Shown here: one piece after another, positions 36,773 to 43,875 of the stretch
How the letters are laid out: each line of letters opens with the position of its first letter
How positions within the stretch are numbered: the stretch's first letter is position 1
Assembly: GCF_028288225.1 (NCBI RefSeq)
Contig: NZ_JAQBOC010000060.1
Location: 1-64,000, forward strand
Length of the DNA stretch: 64,000 bases
Reading direction: 5' to 3'
Source of the DNA: Mucilaginibacter sp.
Lineage (GTDB): Bacteria > Bacteroidota > Bacteroidia > Sphingobacteriales > Sphingobacteriaceae
Translations under genes and position numbers: made by a program
The notes under the pieces: model-generated
Database searches by the model: none
The model's input: the letters and a program-made list of their open reading frames with translations, nothing else
What the model was told of the DNA's origin: nothing

Positions 36773-36875
36773 TGCCTTAAAAATAGTATTTAATTAAAGT
36801 TTGGCTGATTATTGCACAATGTAAAAATGCATATATTGTAATGCCAATTTATTAAACAAATACCAATAATACCGG

Positions 36876-37310
36876 ATGGAGAAAAGTGATAAAATAAGGA
36901 AGTTCCTGATTGCTACCCATGGCACGTTTGCCGCAGGGGTAAAGTCATCGTTAGATCTGATTATCGGCGCTATTGAAAATGTATTTTTGATACAAGCCTA
37001 TATAAACGCTGATATTGCAGTTGACACACAGATAAATGAAGTACTGGACCAGGTGAGCGATACTGATGAACTGGTTGTATTTTGTGACATACTTGGCGGC
37101 AGCATTACCAACCAAATATTGCAGCATGCTTTAAAGCCGAATGTGCATGTTATATCAGGATTTAATTTACCCTTGCTTATTGAGGTTTTAATGAGTGATA
37201 CTGATACACCGGTTGAGGAAGTAATAGCATCGGCACTTAATAATGCTAAAGAACAAATGACATACGTAAATAAACTTTTAACCGCTCAAAAAGAAGATCA
37301 GGATGATTAA
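36876..37310 (+). CDS. PTS mannose-family EIIA component
   Basis: A 144-residue cytoplasmic protein of the mannose/sorbose EIIA family. The FLIATHGTFAAG segment carries the phosphoryl-accepting His15, the counterpart of His10 of E. coli ManX, and VFCDILGGSITNQ is the second conserved block. It receives phosphate from HPr and passes it to EIIB. The EIIB gene overlaps its end by 8 bp, pointing to translational coupling. It is the first gene of a six-gene cluster that supplies every PTS component in one place. Confidence 0.93.
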   Translation: MEKSDKIRKFLIATHGTFAAGVKSSLDLIIGAIENVFLIQAYINADIAVDTQINEVLDQVSDTDELVVFCDILGGSITNQILQHALKPNVHVISGFNLPLLIEVLMSDTDTPVEEVIASALNNAKEQMTYVNKLLTAQKEDQDD

Positions 37311-37773
37311 GCTTACCCGGATTGATGATAGATTAGTGCATGGGCAGGTTGCATTTACCTGGACGCCGGCATTGGGTGTTAGTTGCCTTTTAATAGCAAA
37401 TGATAAAGTTGCTAAGGATGAATTTTTGAAGATGGCGCTTGGACTGGCCAAACCAGCCGGCACCAAGCTTTTGATAAAATCATTAAAGGATGCTGCTGCA
37501 TTTTTAAACGATGAAAAAAGCAGCAGCCTGAAAATATTATTGATAATAGACAGTGTTAAAGATGCTTACGCGTTAGTTAACGAGGTATCTGAAATTAAGT
37601 CGGTAAATTTTGGAGGAATCAGGTTAAAAGATGGCGCCAGGCTTATTTCAAAAGCTGTTTCCATTAATGATGATGATATAACCCTGATAAAAGAACTATT
37701 GGATAAAGGTATAGAACTTGAATTAAGGCAGGTACCAACTGATACAAAGCAAATGGTAGGAAGCCTTATTTGA
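37303..37773 (+). CDS. PTS mannose/sorbose-family EIIB component
   Basis: A 156-residue EIIB of the Man family. IDDRLVHGQVAFTW at the N-terminus contains the phosphorylated His13, as in ManX and LevE. VNFGGIRLKDGARLISKAV and the C-terminal LRQVPTDTKQ are typical. It hands phosphate to the sugar bound by the membrane subunits. It overlaps EIIA by 8 bp and is separated from the EIIC-EIID gene by 107 bp that hold a repeat element. Confidence 0.94.
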   Translation: MIKLTRIDDRLVHGQVAFTWTPALGVSCLLIANDKVAKDEFLKMALGLAKPAGTKLLIKSLKDAAAFLNDEKSSSLKILLIIDSVKDAYALVNEVSEIKSVNFGGIRLKDGARLISKAVSINDDDITLIKELLDKGIELELRQVPTDTKQMVGSLI

Positions 37774-37780
37774 GAAAAAA

Positions 37781-37860
37781 GATGCAAGAATCAAGAGAGC
37801 AAGGGTCAAGAATATTTCTTTTTTATCTTGCTTCTTGACTCTTGATTTCCTGATTCCCTA
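37781..37860. repeat. Inverted repeat, caagaatcaag family, copy 3, inside the PTS operon
   Basis: The left half (37781-37814) and the right half (37824-37858) consist of the caagaatcaag words and their complements, less perfectly paired than copies 1, 2 and 4. It lies between EIIB and EIIC-EIID, so it is transcribed as part of the operon and may form a stable stem that uncouples the two halves of the messenger. Confidence 0.8.
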
Positions 37861-37880
37861 TACAACATTAATTAAAACAT

Positions 37881-39461
37881 ATGTCAATTTCGTACCTGCT
37901 TATTGCGCTCATAGCCATGTTTGGCCATTCCGAAGATTTTTTGGGTACCACACTGCTGAGCCGCCCGTTGGTGCTTGGCCCGTTAGTGGGACTTGTACTT
38001 GGTGATTTAAACCAGGGTGTAATTATCGGCGCTACTTTGGAGCTGATATTTATGGGCAACATAAAAGTTGGTGCAGCAATACCGCCTGATGTTATCACAG
38101 GCGGCGTATTGGGTACAGCTTTCGCCATTATCTCGGGCAAAGGGCCTGCTATTGCGCTGGCTATTGCCGTGCCGGTATCTATACTGGCCGAAATGCTGAT
38201 CAGCAGTCTTTTTGTATTCAGGGCTGTGATCAATAAAAAGTTCAATCAATATGCCGATGAGGGAGATTTTAATGGGATCCAGCGGCTGCATATCCTCTCC
38301 GGGATCCTCCGCCCTATATTAATGGGGATTATCATCCTGCTGGCCCTGCAATTGGGCGCAACGGTTATGAAAGATTTCCTGGCCCTGATCCCCGCCTGGG
38401 TACAAACGGGCTTACAGGTTGCAGGAAATATGCTGCCTGCATTAGGTTTTGCACTTTTAATGAACCTGATGTTCAACAAAACAGTTGCACCGTACTTTTT
38501 CCTGGGTTTTATGCTGGCTGCTTATTTAAAATTACCGGTAATTGCTATTGGCGGCCTGGGAATTATTATAGCGCTGATAATAACACAAGTTACACCCAAA
38601 ACAGATGGCGATGATGAGGATGAAGATTTTAAAGAAAGTAAAGAGGCTATTAAACCCGCACGAAAGCTTAACAAAAGAGATATTCGCAACTTGTTTTTAA
38701 GATCTCTTGCGCTTGAGGCCAATTTCAATTTTGAAACCTGGCAAAATACAGGCTTCGCGTTTTCTATTATCCCCGTTTTAAAACGACTTTATACTACCAA
38801 AGAAGCCATGGCTGCAGCACTGAAAAGGCATTTACAGCTTTTTAATACCAGCCCGTATGGCTCAACCCTTATTTTAGGAATAACCGCTGCAATGGAAGAG
38901 CAAAACAGCAATGATGCCGATTTTGATGAGGAATCAATAAGCACGGTAAAGCTGGGTTTAATGGGTCCGCTGGCCGGTGTATTCGACTCGCTGTTTTGGG
39001 GTACGTTTAAAGTTATTGCCGCCGGAATTGGCACCTCACTGGCTATAAAAGGGAATATCATGGGGCCGGTTCTTTTCCTGCTGGTATTTAATGTACCGCA
39101 CCTTGTACTCAGGTATAACCTCACTTTTATAGGCTATAACGCCGGAACTAAATTTCTGCAAAACCTTGCCAAAAACAATGTAATGGACAGGCTAACTAAA
39201 GGTGCATCTATATTGGGTTTGATGGTAGTTGGGGCAATGCCGGCAACTTTAATGTCAATCAGTACCCCTATAAGTATTGGTTCAGATAAGTCGGAAATAA
39301 CTATTCAAAGTGTTTTAGACCAGGTAGTACCGGCTATTATACCATTGGGATTAACCTTTTTGGTTTACTATTTTGTAAAAAATGGTGCTAAAACAACCCA
39401 TTTATTACTGGGCTTGCTGGCACTGGGCTTTATAGGCAGTATGGTCCATTTGTTTGCTTAA
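37881..39461 (+). CDS. Fused PTS mannose-family EIIC-EIID membrane component
   Basis: One uninterrupted 526-residue frame. Residues about 1-235 are EIIC: ALIAMFGHSEDFLG, LVLGPLVGLVLGDLNQGVIIGATLELIFMG, and PPDVITGGVLGTAFAI. An acidic linker (TDGDDEDEDFKESKEA, about 238-258) follows. Residues about 263-526 are EIID: KLNKRDIRNLFLRS, LGITAAMEEQN, KLGLMGPLAGVFDSLFWG and TKGASILGLMVVGAM. EIIC and EIID are normally separate proteins of about 265 and 280 residues, so both are full length here. They form the sugar channel, which phosphorylates substrate during uptake. No stop codon or frameshift is seen at the junction. Confidence 0.93.
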   Translation: MSISYLLIALIAMFGHSEDFLGTTLLSRPLVLGPLVGLVLGDLNQGVIIGATLELIFMGNIKVGAAIPPDVITGGVLGTAFAIISGKGPAIALAIAVPVSILAEMLISSLFVFRAVINKKFNQYADEGDFNGIQRLHILSGILRPILMGIIILLALQLGATVMKDFLALIPAWVQTGLQVAGNMLPALGFALLMNLMFNKTVAPYFFLGFMLAAYLKLPVIAIGGLGIIIALIITQVTPKTDGDDEDEDFKESKEAIKPARKLNKRDIRNLFLRSLALEANFNFETWQNTGFAFSIIPVLKRLYTTKEAMAAALKRHLQLFNTSPYGSTLILGITAAMEEQNSNDADFDEESISTVKLGLMGPLAGVFDSLFWGTFKVIAAGIGTSLAIKGNIMGPVLFLLVFNVPHLVLRYNLTFIGYNAGTKFLQNLAKNNVMDRLTKGASILGLMVVGAMPATLMSISTPISIGSDKSEITIQSVLDQVVPAIIPLGLTFLVYYFVKNGAKTTHLLLGLLALGFIGSMVHLFA

Positions 39462-39473
39462 TTTGACAGGAAG

Positions 39474-41180
39474 ATGAAAGGAATTGGCGTTTCACCGGGT
39501 ATTTCAATAGGGAAAGCTTTCGTAATTCAAAAAAAAGAAGCCGCGCTAACGGGCATTCTGTTGAACGATCCGGCAGAAATACAAGCAGGTATTGAACGCT
39601 TTGACATGGCCATAAGCGATGCCATTAATGAAGTTGAGGCAATCAAAAATAATGCATCTCTTTCTGATGATGACATTGCTATTCTCGAAACACAAATTGA
39701 ATTATTAGGTGATCCGGAGATAAGGGAAGGTGTAGTTGAGAAAATTGAGACTGAATATAAAAACCCAAATGATGCCGTATTAGAAGTTATTGCAGTTTTT
39801 GTACAGCTTTTTGAAAGCATGGACGATGAATATATGCGCGCCCGCGCTGCCGACGTGCAGGATATTGGAAACCGGATCTTAAAAAATCTTAATGGTCAAA
39901 CTTTGGGGAACAATAAATTTGAACCGGATACTATTATCATAGCAGAAGACCTTTCCCCGTCAGATACCATCACAATGGATGTAAGCAGGGTAATTGGTTT
40001 TGCTATGCAGATGGGAAGCAAAACATCGCACACTGCCATTATTGCCAAAGCAAAAGGTATCCCGGCAGTTGTTGGTTGTAGCGTGGATTTGATCAGCGTA
40101 AAAAATAATGATGTTATTATTTTAGATGGACTAAAAGGCGAAGTATTTATTAATCCAAACCAGGAACAGCTTAAAGAATATACAATAAAAAGAGATGCAT
40201 TTAAGCAGCGTGCCAATAGCCTGAAAGCCCTAAGAGATGTGCCTGCTATTACAACAGATGGCGTGCAGGTAATGTTATCTGCCAATATTTCGGGCGCTGA
40301 AGACTTTGAGGGTGTTTTTGATAACGGCGGAGAAGGCGTAGGTCTGTTACGTACCGAACTCCTGTTCATGAACCGGGATGCCTTCCCAACGGAAGATGAA
40401 CAATTTGAATTTTATAAAAAGGCTGCGCTGCGAGCCAAAGGCAAGCCGGTTATTGTACGCACTATTGATATTGGAGGCGATAAGTACCTCCCTTATTTTA
40501 ATCTTCCCACCGAGCTTAATCCTTTTTTAGGTTACCGGGCAATCAGGATCTGTTTGGATAGGAAAGATCTTTTCATAACACAGCTTAAAGCCATTTTAAG
40601 GGCATCGGTATTTGGCGATTTAAAGATCATGTTCCCGATGATCTCAAACATACAAGAGATCAGATCGGCAAAAAGCATTTTGGCGGAAGCAAAAGCAGAA
40701 TTATCACAGAATAATATTTCATTTAATGCAGCAATCAAAACGGGGATTATGATAGAGGTCCCATCTGCAGCCATTACTGCCGACCTGCTGGCTAAAGAAG
40801 TGGATTTCTTCAGCATCGGTACAAATGACCTTTGTCAGTATACCCTGGCTGTGGATCGAATGAACGAAAAGATAAGCCACCTTTATGATCCATTTAATCC
40901 CGGTGTATTAAGGCTCATCAGCTTTGTAATTGAGCAGGGTCAGAAGCATAACATTCACGTTGGCATGTGCGGCGAAATGGCCTCAGATCCATTGGCAACA
41001 CTGCTATTATTAGGAATGGGGTTAAGGGAGTTTTCTATGAGTGCGGCTGCTATCCCCGAAATAAAAAGCATTATTGTTAATAGCAGCAAACTAAAGGCAA
41101 AACAGGTATATAAAAATGTAATTGAGATGGATAGTTCGGAGGATATTTTGGAATATTTGAAAGGGATAATACAAGGATAA
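39474..41180 (+). CDS. ptsI: PTS enzyme I (phosphoenolpyruvate-protein phosphotransferase)
   Basis: A 568-residue enzyme I of usual length. The HPr-binding N-terminal part carries the phosphohistidine loop GSKTSHTAIIAKAKGIPAVVG with His186. The PEP-binding barrel shows EGVGLLRTELLFM, RTIDIGGDKYLPYF, FSIGTNDLCQYTLAVDR and the active-site Cys in GMCGEMASDP. It autophosphorylates with PEP and starts the chain EI-HPr-EIIA-EIIB-sugar. It begins 12 bp behind EIIC-EIID. GAF or NPr-type extensions are absent, so this is the sugar-PTS form, not PtsP. Confidence 0.96.
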   Translation: MKGIGVSPGISIGKAFVIQKKEAALTGILLNDPAEIQAGIERFDMAISDAINEVEAIKNNASLSDDDIAILETQIELLGDPEIREGVVEKIETEYKNPNDAVLEVIAVFVQLFESMDDEYMRARAADVQDIGNRILKNLNGQTLGNNKFEPDTIIIAEDLSPSDTITMDVSRVIGFAMQMGSKTSHTAIIAKAKGIPAVVGCSVDLISVKNNDVIILDGLKGEVFINPNQEQLKEYTIKRDAFKQRANSLKALRDVPAITTDGVQVMLSANISGAEDFEGVFDNGGEGVGLLRTELLFMNRDAFPTEDEQFEFYKKAALRAKGKPVIVRTIDIGGDKYLPYFNLPTELNPFLGYRAIRICLDRKDLFITQLKAILRASVFGDLKIMFPMISNIQEIRSAKSILAEAKAELSQNNISFNAAIKTGIMIEVPSAAITADLLAKEVDFFSIGTNDLCQYTLAVDRMNEKISHLYDPFNPGVLRLISFVIEQGQKHNIHVGMCGEMASDPLATLLLLGMGLREFSMSAAAIPEIKSIIVNSSKLKAKQVYKNVIEMDSSEDILEYLKGIIQG

Positions 41181-41445
41181 ACAAAAGGGGGTTGTTATGC
41201 TGAGGCGCTCGAAGCATGCGGGCAAAGGCCTTTGCGTCAGGCTTAGCAAGCGGACAGGCCACTGCGCTCATCCTTCGAGTGCCTCAGGATGACATCCCGT
41301 CTTGTCCCCGCAGGGTCTCTCGCAGAGGACCCTGCGCTGGATGATGTTAATAGGAGGAAAATACAAGGTTTAATGCATAGTTTAATACTTAGCACGCGGC
41401 GCAGGGTCTTTCAGGAGAGCCTGCGAAGACGAAAAGAAACAACAA
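41181..41445. repeat. Composite repeat region between EI and HPr
   Basis: No gene is supported. Nearest EI is a sequence (41193-41230) that recurs inverted at 43800-43837 with 37 of 38 identities. It also pairs imperfectly with 41270-41293 (catccttcgagtgcctcagga). Farther on, gcagggtctctcgcagaggaccctgcg (41310-41336) and gcgcagggtctttcaggagagcctgcg (41399-41425) are two hairpin-like relatives of each other. HPr and the deaminase may therefore have a separate promoter or depend on read-through. Confidence 0.75.
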
Positions 41446-41712
41446 ATGATAACTAAAGACTATATAATACTGGCCCCGCAAGGTTTACACGCCCGCCCGG
41501 CAACTACATTAATAAGGCTTGCCAAAGGTTTTAAATCAACAACCAGCCTTCAAAAGGCTGGGAAAACCGTAAAGCTTAACAGCATGCTTAATATATTATC
41601 CCTGACAATAAAAGGCGGGGAAACCATCACCGTTATTATAGAAGGCGAGGATGAAACCATAGCATCAGCAGCTATCAACCAATTTTTTACAGAACAGTTA
41701 AAAGATCTATAA
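41446..41712 (+). CDS. ptsH: PTS phosphocarrier protein HPr
   Basis: An 88-residue HPr. GLHARPATTL contains the phosphorylated His15. KLNSMLNILSL places a Ser at 46, the position that is regulated by HPr kinase in Firmicutes; no HPr kinase gene is in the window, so regulation there is only possible. HPr carries phosphate from EI to EIIA. Its stop codon abuts the start of the deaminase gene at 41713, so the two are translated together. Confidence 0.94.
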   Translation: MITKDYIILAPQGLHARPATTLIRLAKGFKSTTSLQKAGKTVKLNSMLNILSLTIKGGETITVIIEGEDETIASAAINQFFTEQLKDL

Positions 41713-42471
41713 ATGAAAATTACCATTACAAAAACCGAACAGGAATTTGATATAACCGCAGCCTGGCGCATTATTGCGCAGATGCTGGAAAAACGCAATT
41801 CAGTGATCGGCCTTTCAACCGGGCAAACTACTATCGGCATGCACCGCGTTGTATCTGAAATTTTTAAGCAATATCCGTTTGATGTTTCGGGTATAACACT
41901 GTTTAATGTGGACGAGCTTACCAATCTTTCAAGAGAATATGCAGGCAGCTGTTACACTATGATCCTGAACCAGATTGCCGGCCCGTTAGGCATCTCTGAA
42001 GAAAACTTTATTATGCCACCTACCCTGTCGGATGATTTTGAAGCAGAGAGTATTCTATTTGAAAAGCGTCTTGCCGAGCGTGGTGGCGCCGATCTGCAGA
42101 TGCTGGGTATCGGCAGCAATGGCCACATAGGTATTAACCAGCCTGGTACACCGTTTGAAAGTGAAACCTGGGTATCGCCAATGGATCCTGACTTTGAGGC
42201 CCGTGTACGCCGTGAAACGCAAGTGCCACCAGAAACTGAATTAGGTGGCTTAACTCGTGGTGTAAAAAATATTATGCACACCCGTAAATTGATCCTCATA
42301 GCGAAAGGAGCCCACAAAGCTGATATTATTGAACAGGCTATTCTTGGCCCGGTAACAACGGATATCCCGGCATCCGTAGTGCAGCTGCACCCAAATTGCG
42401 AAATCCTGCTGGATGCCGATGCGGGAACCAGGATTGCGGAATATGCTAAAAGGAGGAATTATAACTGGTAG
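41713..42471 (+). CDS. NagB-family sugar-phosphate deaminase/isomerase with Gln at a catalytic Glu position
   Basis: A 252-residue member of the glucosamine-6-phosphate deaminase family. GLSTGQTTIG (phosphate loop, about 33-42), LFNVDELTNL (Asp67, counterpart of E. coli Asp72) and GIGSNGHIGINQPGTPF (about 132-148, His138) are clear. Asn136 in place of Asp141 is usual in Gram-positive NagB. However, Gln143 (codon CAG) replaces Glu148, a catalytic residue of E. coli NagB. The most likely role is conversion of an amino-sugar 6-phosphate delivered by the PTS to a ketose phosphate plus ammonia; glucosamine-6-P and galactosamine-6-P are both possible. No deacetylase (NagA) gene accompanies it. Confidence 0.85.
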   Translation: MKITITKTEQEFDITAAWRIIAQMLEKRNSVIGLSTGQTTIGMHRVVSEIFKQYPFDVSGITLFNVDELTNLSREYAGSCYTMILNQIAGPLGISEENFIMPPTLSDDFEAESILFEKRLAERGGADLQMLGIGSNGHIGINQPGTPFESETWVSPMDPDFEARVRRETQVPPETELGGLTRGVKNIMHTRKLILIAKGAHKADIIEQAILGPVTTDIPASVVQLHPNCEILLDADAGTRIAEYAKRRNYNW

Positions 42472-42479
42472 CCATTGGG

Positions 42480-42512
42480 AGATTTGACAACTTTAAAAAA
42501 GTTGTCAAATCT
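42480..42512. terminator. 14-bp perfect hairpin behind the PTS operon
   Basis: Arms 42480-42493 and 42499-42512 pair perfectly over 14 bp around a 5-nt loop, 8 bp behind the deaminase stop and ahead of the convergent chitinase. It lacks a clear T-run, but its position suggests a 3' end structure for the operon. Confidence 0.7.
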
Positions 42513-42579
42513 AATACTTCATCCTCCGCAATGACTCCATTTTTTCTTTCGGACTTCCGGACTTTCCCGACTTTCGGAC

Positions 42580-43704
42580 TTACTTCAAATCTTTATTAAT
42601 CTCATTCAATAAATACTCTTTTTTATCGTCACTGTATTCCCAAAACATTGCCCCGGCCATCCCTTTTTTGTTCACATAATCGCACTTGCTTTTTATTGAC
42701 CATTCATCTTCATAAGAAATAAATTGCCGTGTTAAGGAGTTAAACAGATACGGTGCGGCAGCATCATAATCTCTATAATATTTAAAGCCTTTGCTGCTAT
42801 TGGTTACCAGGCTGTCTTTTATAAAAGTAAAACCGCCGGCCCGCATTTTACCATCGGTTTTTGTGCCAAGGCCATTTGCAGTGGTATCAATAACCCGCGA
42901 TGATCGCCCATAAAACGCCATACCCATAACCAGCTTTTTTGCAGGCACACCGGCGGCTATAAAATCATCTACAGCCTTTGCTGCATTATCCATGGTATTA
43001 TATTTTTTGGAAGCGTACAGGTTGGTATGATGTACCGCTATGCCCAAACTATCCTGGAAATAATCATAGGTCATCAGGTTTACATAATTCAAGTATTTGG
43101 CTACTTTATCCATTTCGGTATGCTCTGTAAACCGTTTAAAGCCACCTACCGCTGCGGTAAGAAATAGTTTTTTGCCGGTTTCCTTTTCCAGTTGATCCAG
43201 TTCTTTCCTTATCGCCTTAAACATCAGCGTAAAATTCTGTTTGTCTTCCGGCCGGTAAACATTGCCGTCGCCAATATTATCCGGGTACTCCCAATCTATA
43301 TCGACACCATCCAAATTATATTTCCGGGCGATCTCAACTGCACTGGCTGCAAAAGCATTGCGTGAAGTATCCGTAAGCACCGCATCCGAAAAATTCTTGC
43401 TCCATGCCCATCCGCCTATTGAGATCAGGATTTTCAGGTCAGGATTAATCTTTTTCAGCTTCAACAGGTTTTTAAAGTTGATGGTATCGGTTTTAATATT
43501 GGTGAGCCATGCCCGGTTGTCTTTCACGTTCACAAAAGCATAGTTAATGTGTGTGAGCTTTTTTGCATTTACCATGCTGGTATCAATCAGTCCACGATAA
43601 CCGCCAACGTAACCGATGATAACGTGCTTTTTGGGTTGAGCAATTGCGGAGAGGCTTATGGTTAAGTATAACGATAAAGCTGCTACTAATTTTAATTGTT
43701 TCAT
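42580..43704 (-). CDS. Secreted GH18 family chitinase-like enzyme
   Basis: A 374-residue protein with a signal peptide ending near AIAQ (residue 23). The GH18 signature is complete: SIGGWAW (about 96-101) and LDGVDIDWEYP, in which Glu139 is the catalytic acid and Asp135 and Asp137 complete the DxxDxDxE motif. The MGMAFYGRSSR and MFWEYSDDKKEYL segments also fit. It should release chitooligosaccharides. It lies convergent to the PTS operon and next to its deaminase. The whole HPr-deaminase-chitinase block is flanked by inverted copies of one repeat. Confidence 0.95.
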   Translation of the reverse strand: MKQLKLVAALSLYLTISLSAIAQPKKHVIIGYVGGYRGLIDTSMVNAKKLTHINYAFVNVKDNRAWLTNIKTDTINFKNLLKLKKINPDLKILISIGGWAWSKNFSDAVLTDTSRNAFAASAVEIARKYNLDGVDIDWEYPDNIGDGNVYRPEDKQNFTLMFKAIRKELDQLEKETGKKLFLTAAVGGFKRFTEHTEMDKVAKYLNYVNLMTYDYFQDSLGIAVHHTNLYASKKYNTMDNAAKAVDDFIAAGVPAKKLVMGMAFYGRSSRVIDTTANGLGTKTDGKMRAGGFTFIKDSLVTNSSKGFKYYRDYDAAAPYLFNSLTRQFISYEDEWSIKSKCDYVNKKGMAGAMFWEYSDDKKEYLLNEINKDLK

Positions 43705-43762
43705 ATTTTGGTATCTAATAATTAGAAATTCATGTTAACATAAATAAATCGAATGCGCGGGG

Positions 43763-43838
43763 TGTCATCCTGAGCTTGTCGAAGGGCGACGCGCGTAGAG
43801 GCCTTTGCCCGCATGCTTCGAGCGCCTCAGCATGACAC
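43763..43838. repeat. Inverted repeat with tcatcctgagcttgtcgaag core; partner of 41193
   Basis: The left part (43763-43786) and the right part (43813-43838) form an imperfect inverted repeat. Bases 43800-43837 are the reverse complement of 41193-41230 with one mismatch in 38. It lies upstream of the chitinase start. Confidence 0.85.
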
Positions 43839-43875
43839 CCTCTTTTGTCCCCTTTTTAATAAATTAATCAATTAC

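Larger units (their letters stand above)
36370..36875. other. 506-bp divergent control region between GH9 and the PTS operon
   Basis: No gene is supported. The region holds CTAC elements at 36488-36502 and 36758-36772, each about 104-118 bp from the nearer start codon. Between them lies a palindromic repeat element: aacggattaaaatccgtt at 36591-36608 (8-bp arms), atggattttaatccat at 36707-36722 and ccgttttaacgg at 36723-36734. The DNA next to the PTS start (36780-36870) is very AT-rich and should hold the PTS promoter, though no exact TAnnTTTG box is present. Confidence 0.75.

Noticed and set aside
42109..42130. Asn in place of Asp141 of E. coli NagB
   Set aside because: As far as I know Gram-positive NagB proteins also have NGH here, so this change alone is not unusual; only the Gln for Glu148 is kept as a finding.
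41193..43837. Composite transposon around HPr-deaminase-chitinase
   Set aside because: The flanking repeats are inverted and near-identical, but there is no transposase, no terminal duplication that I can see, and the repeat looks like one of the many intergenic families.
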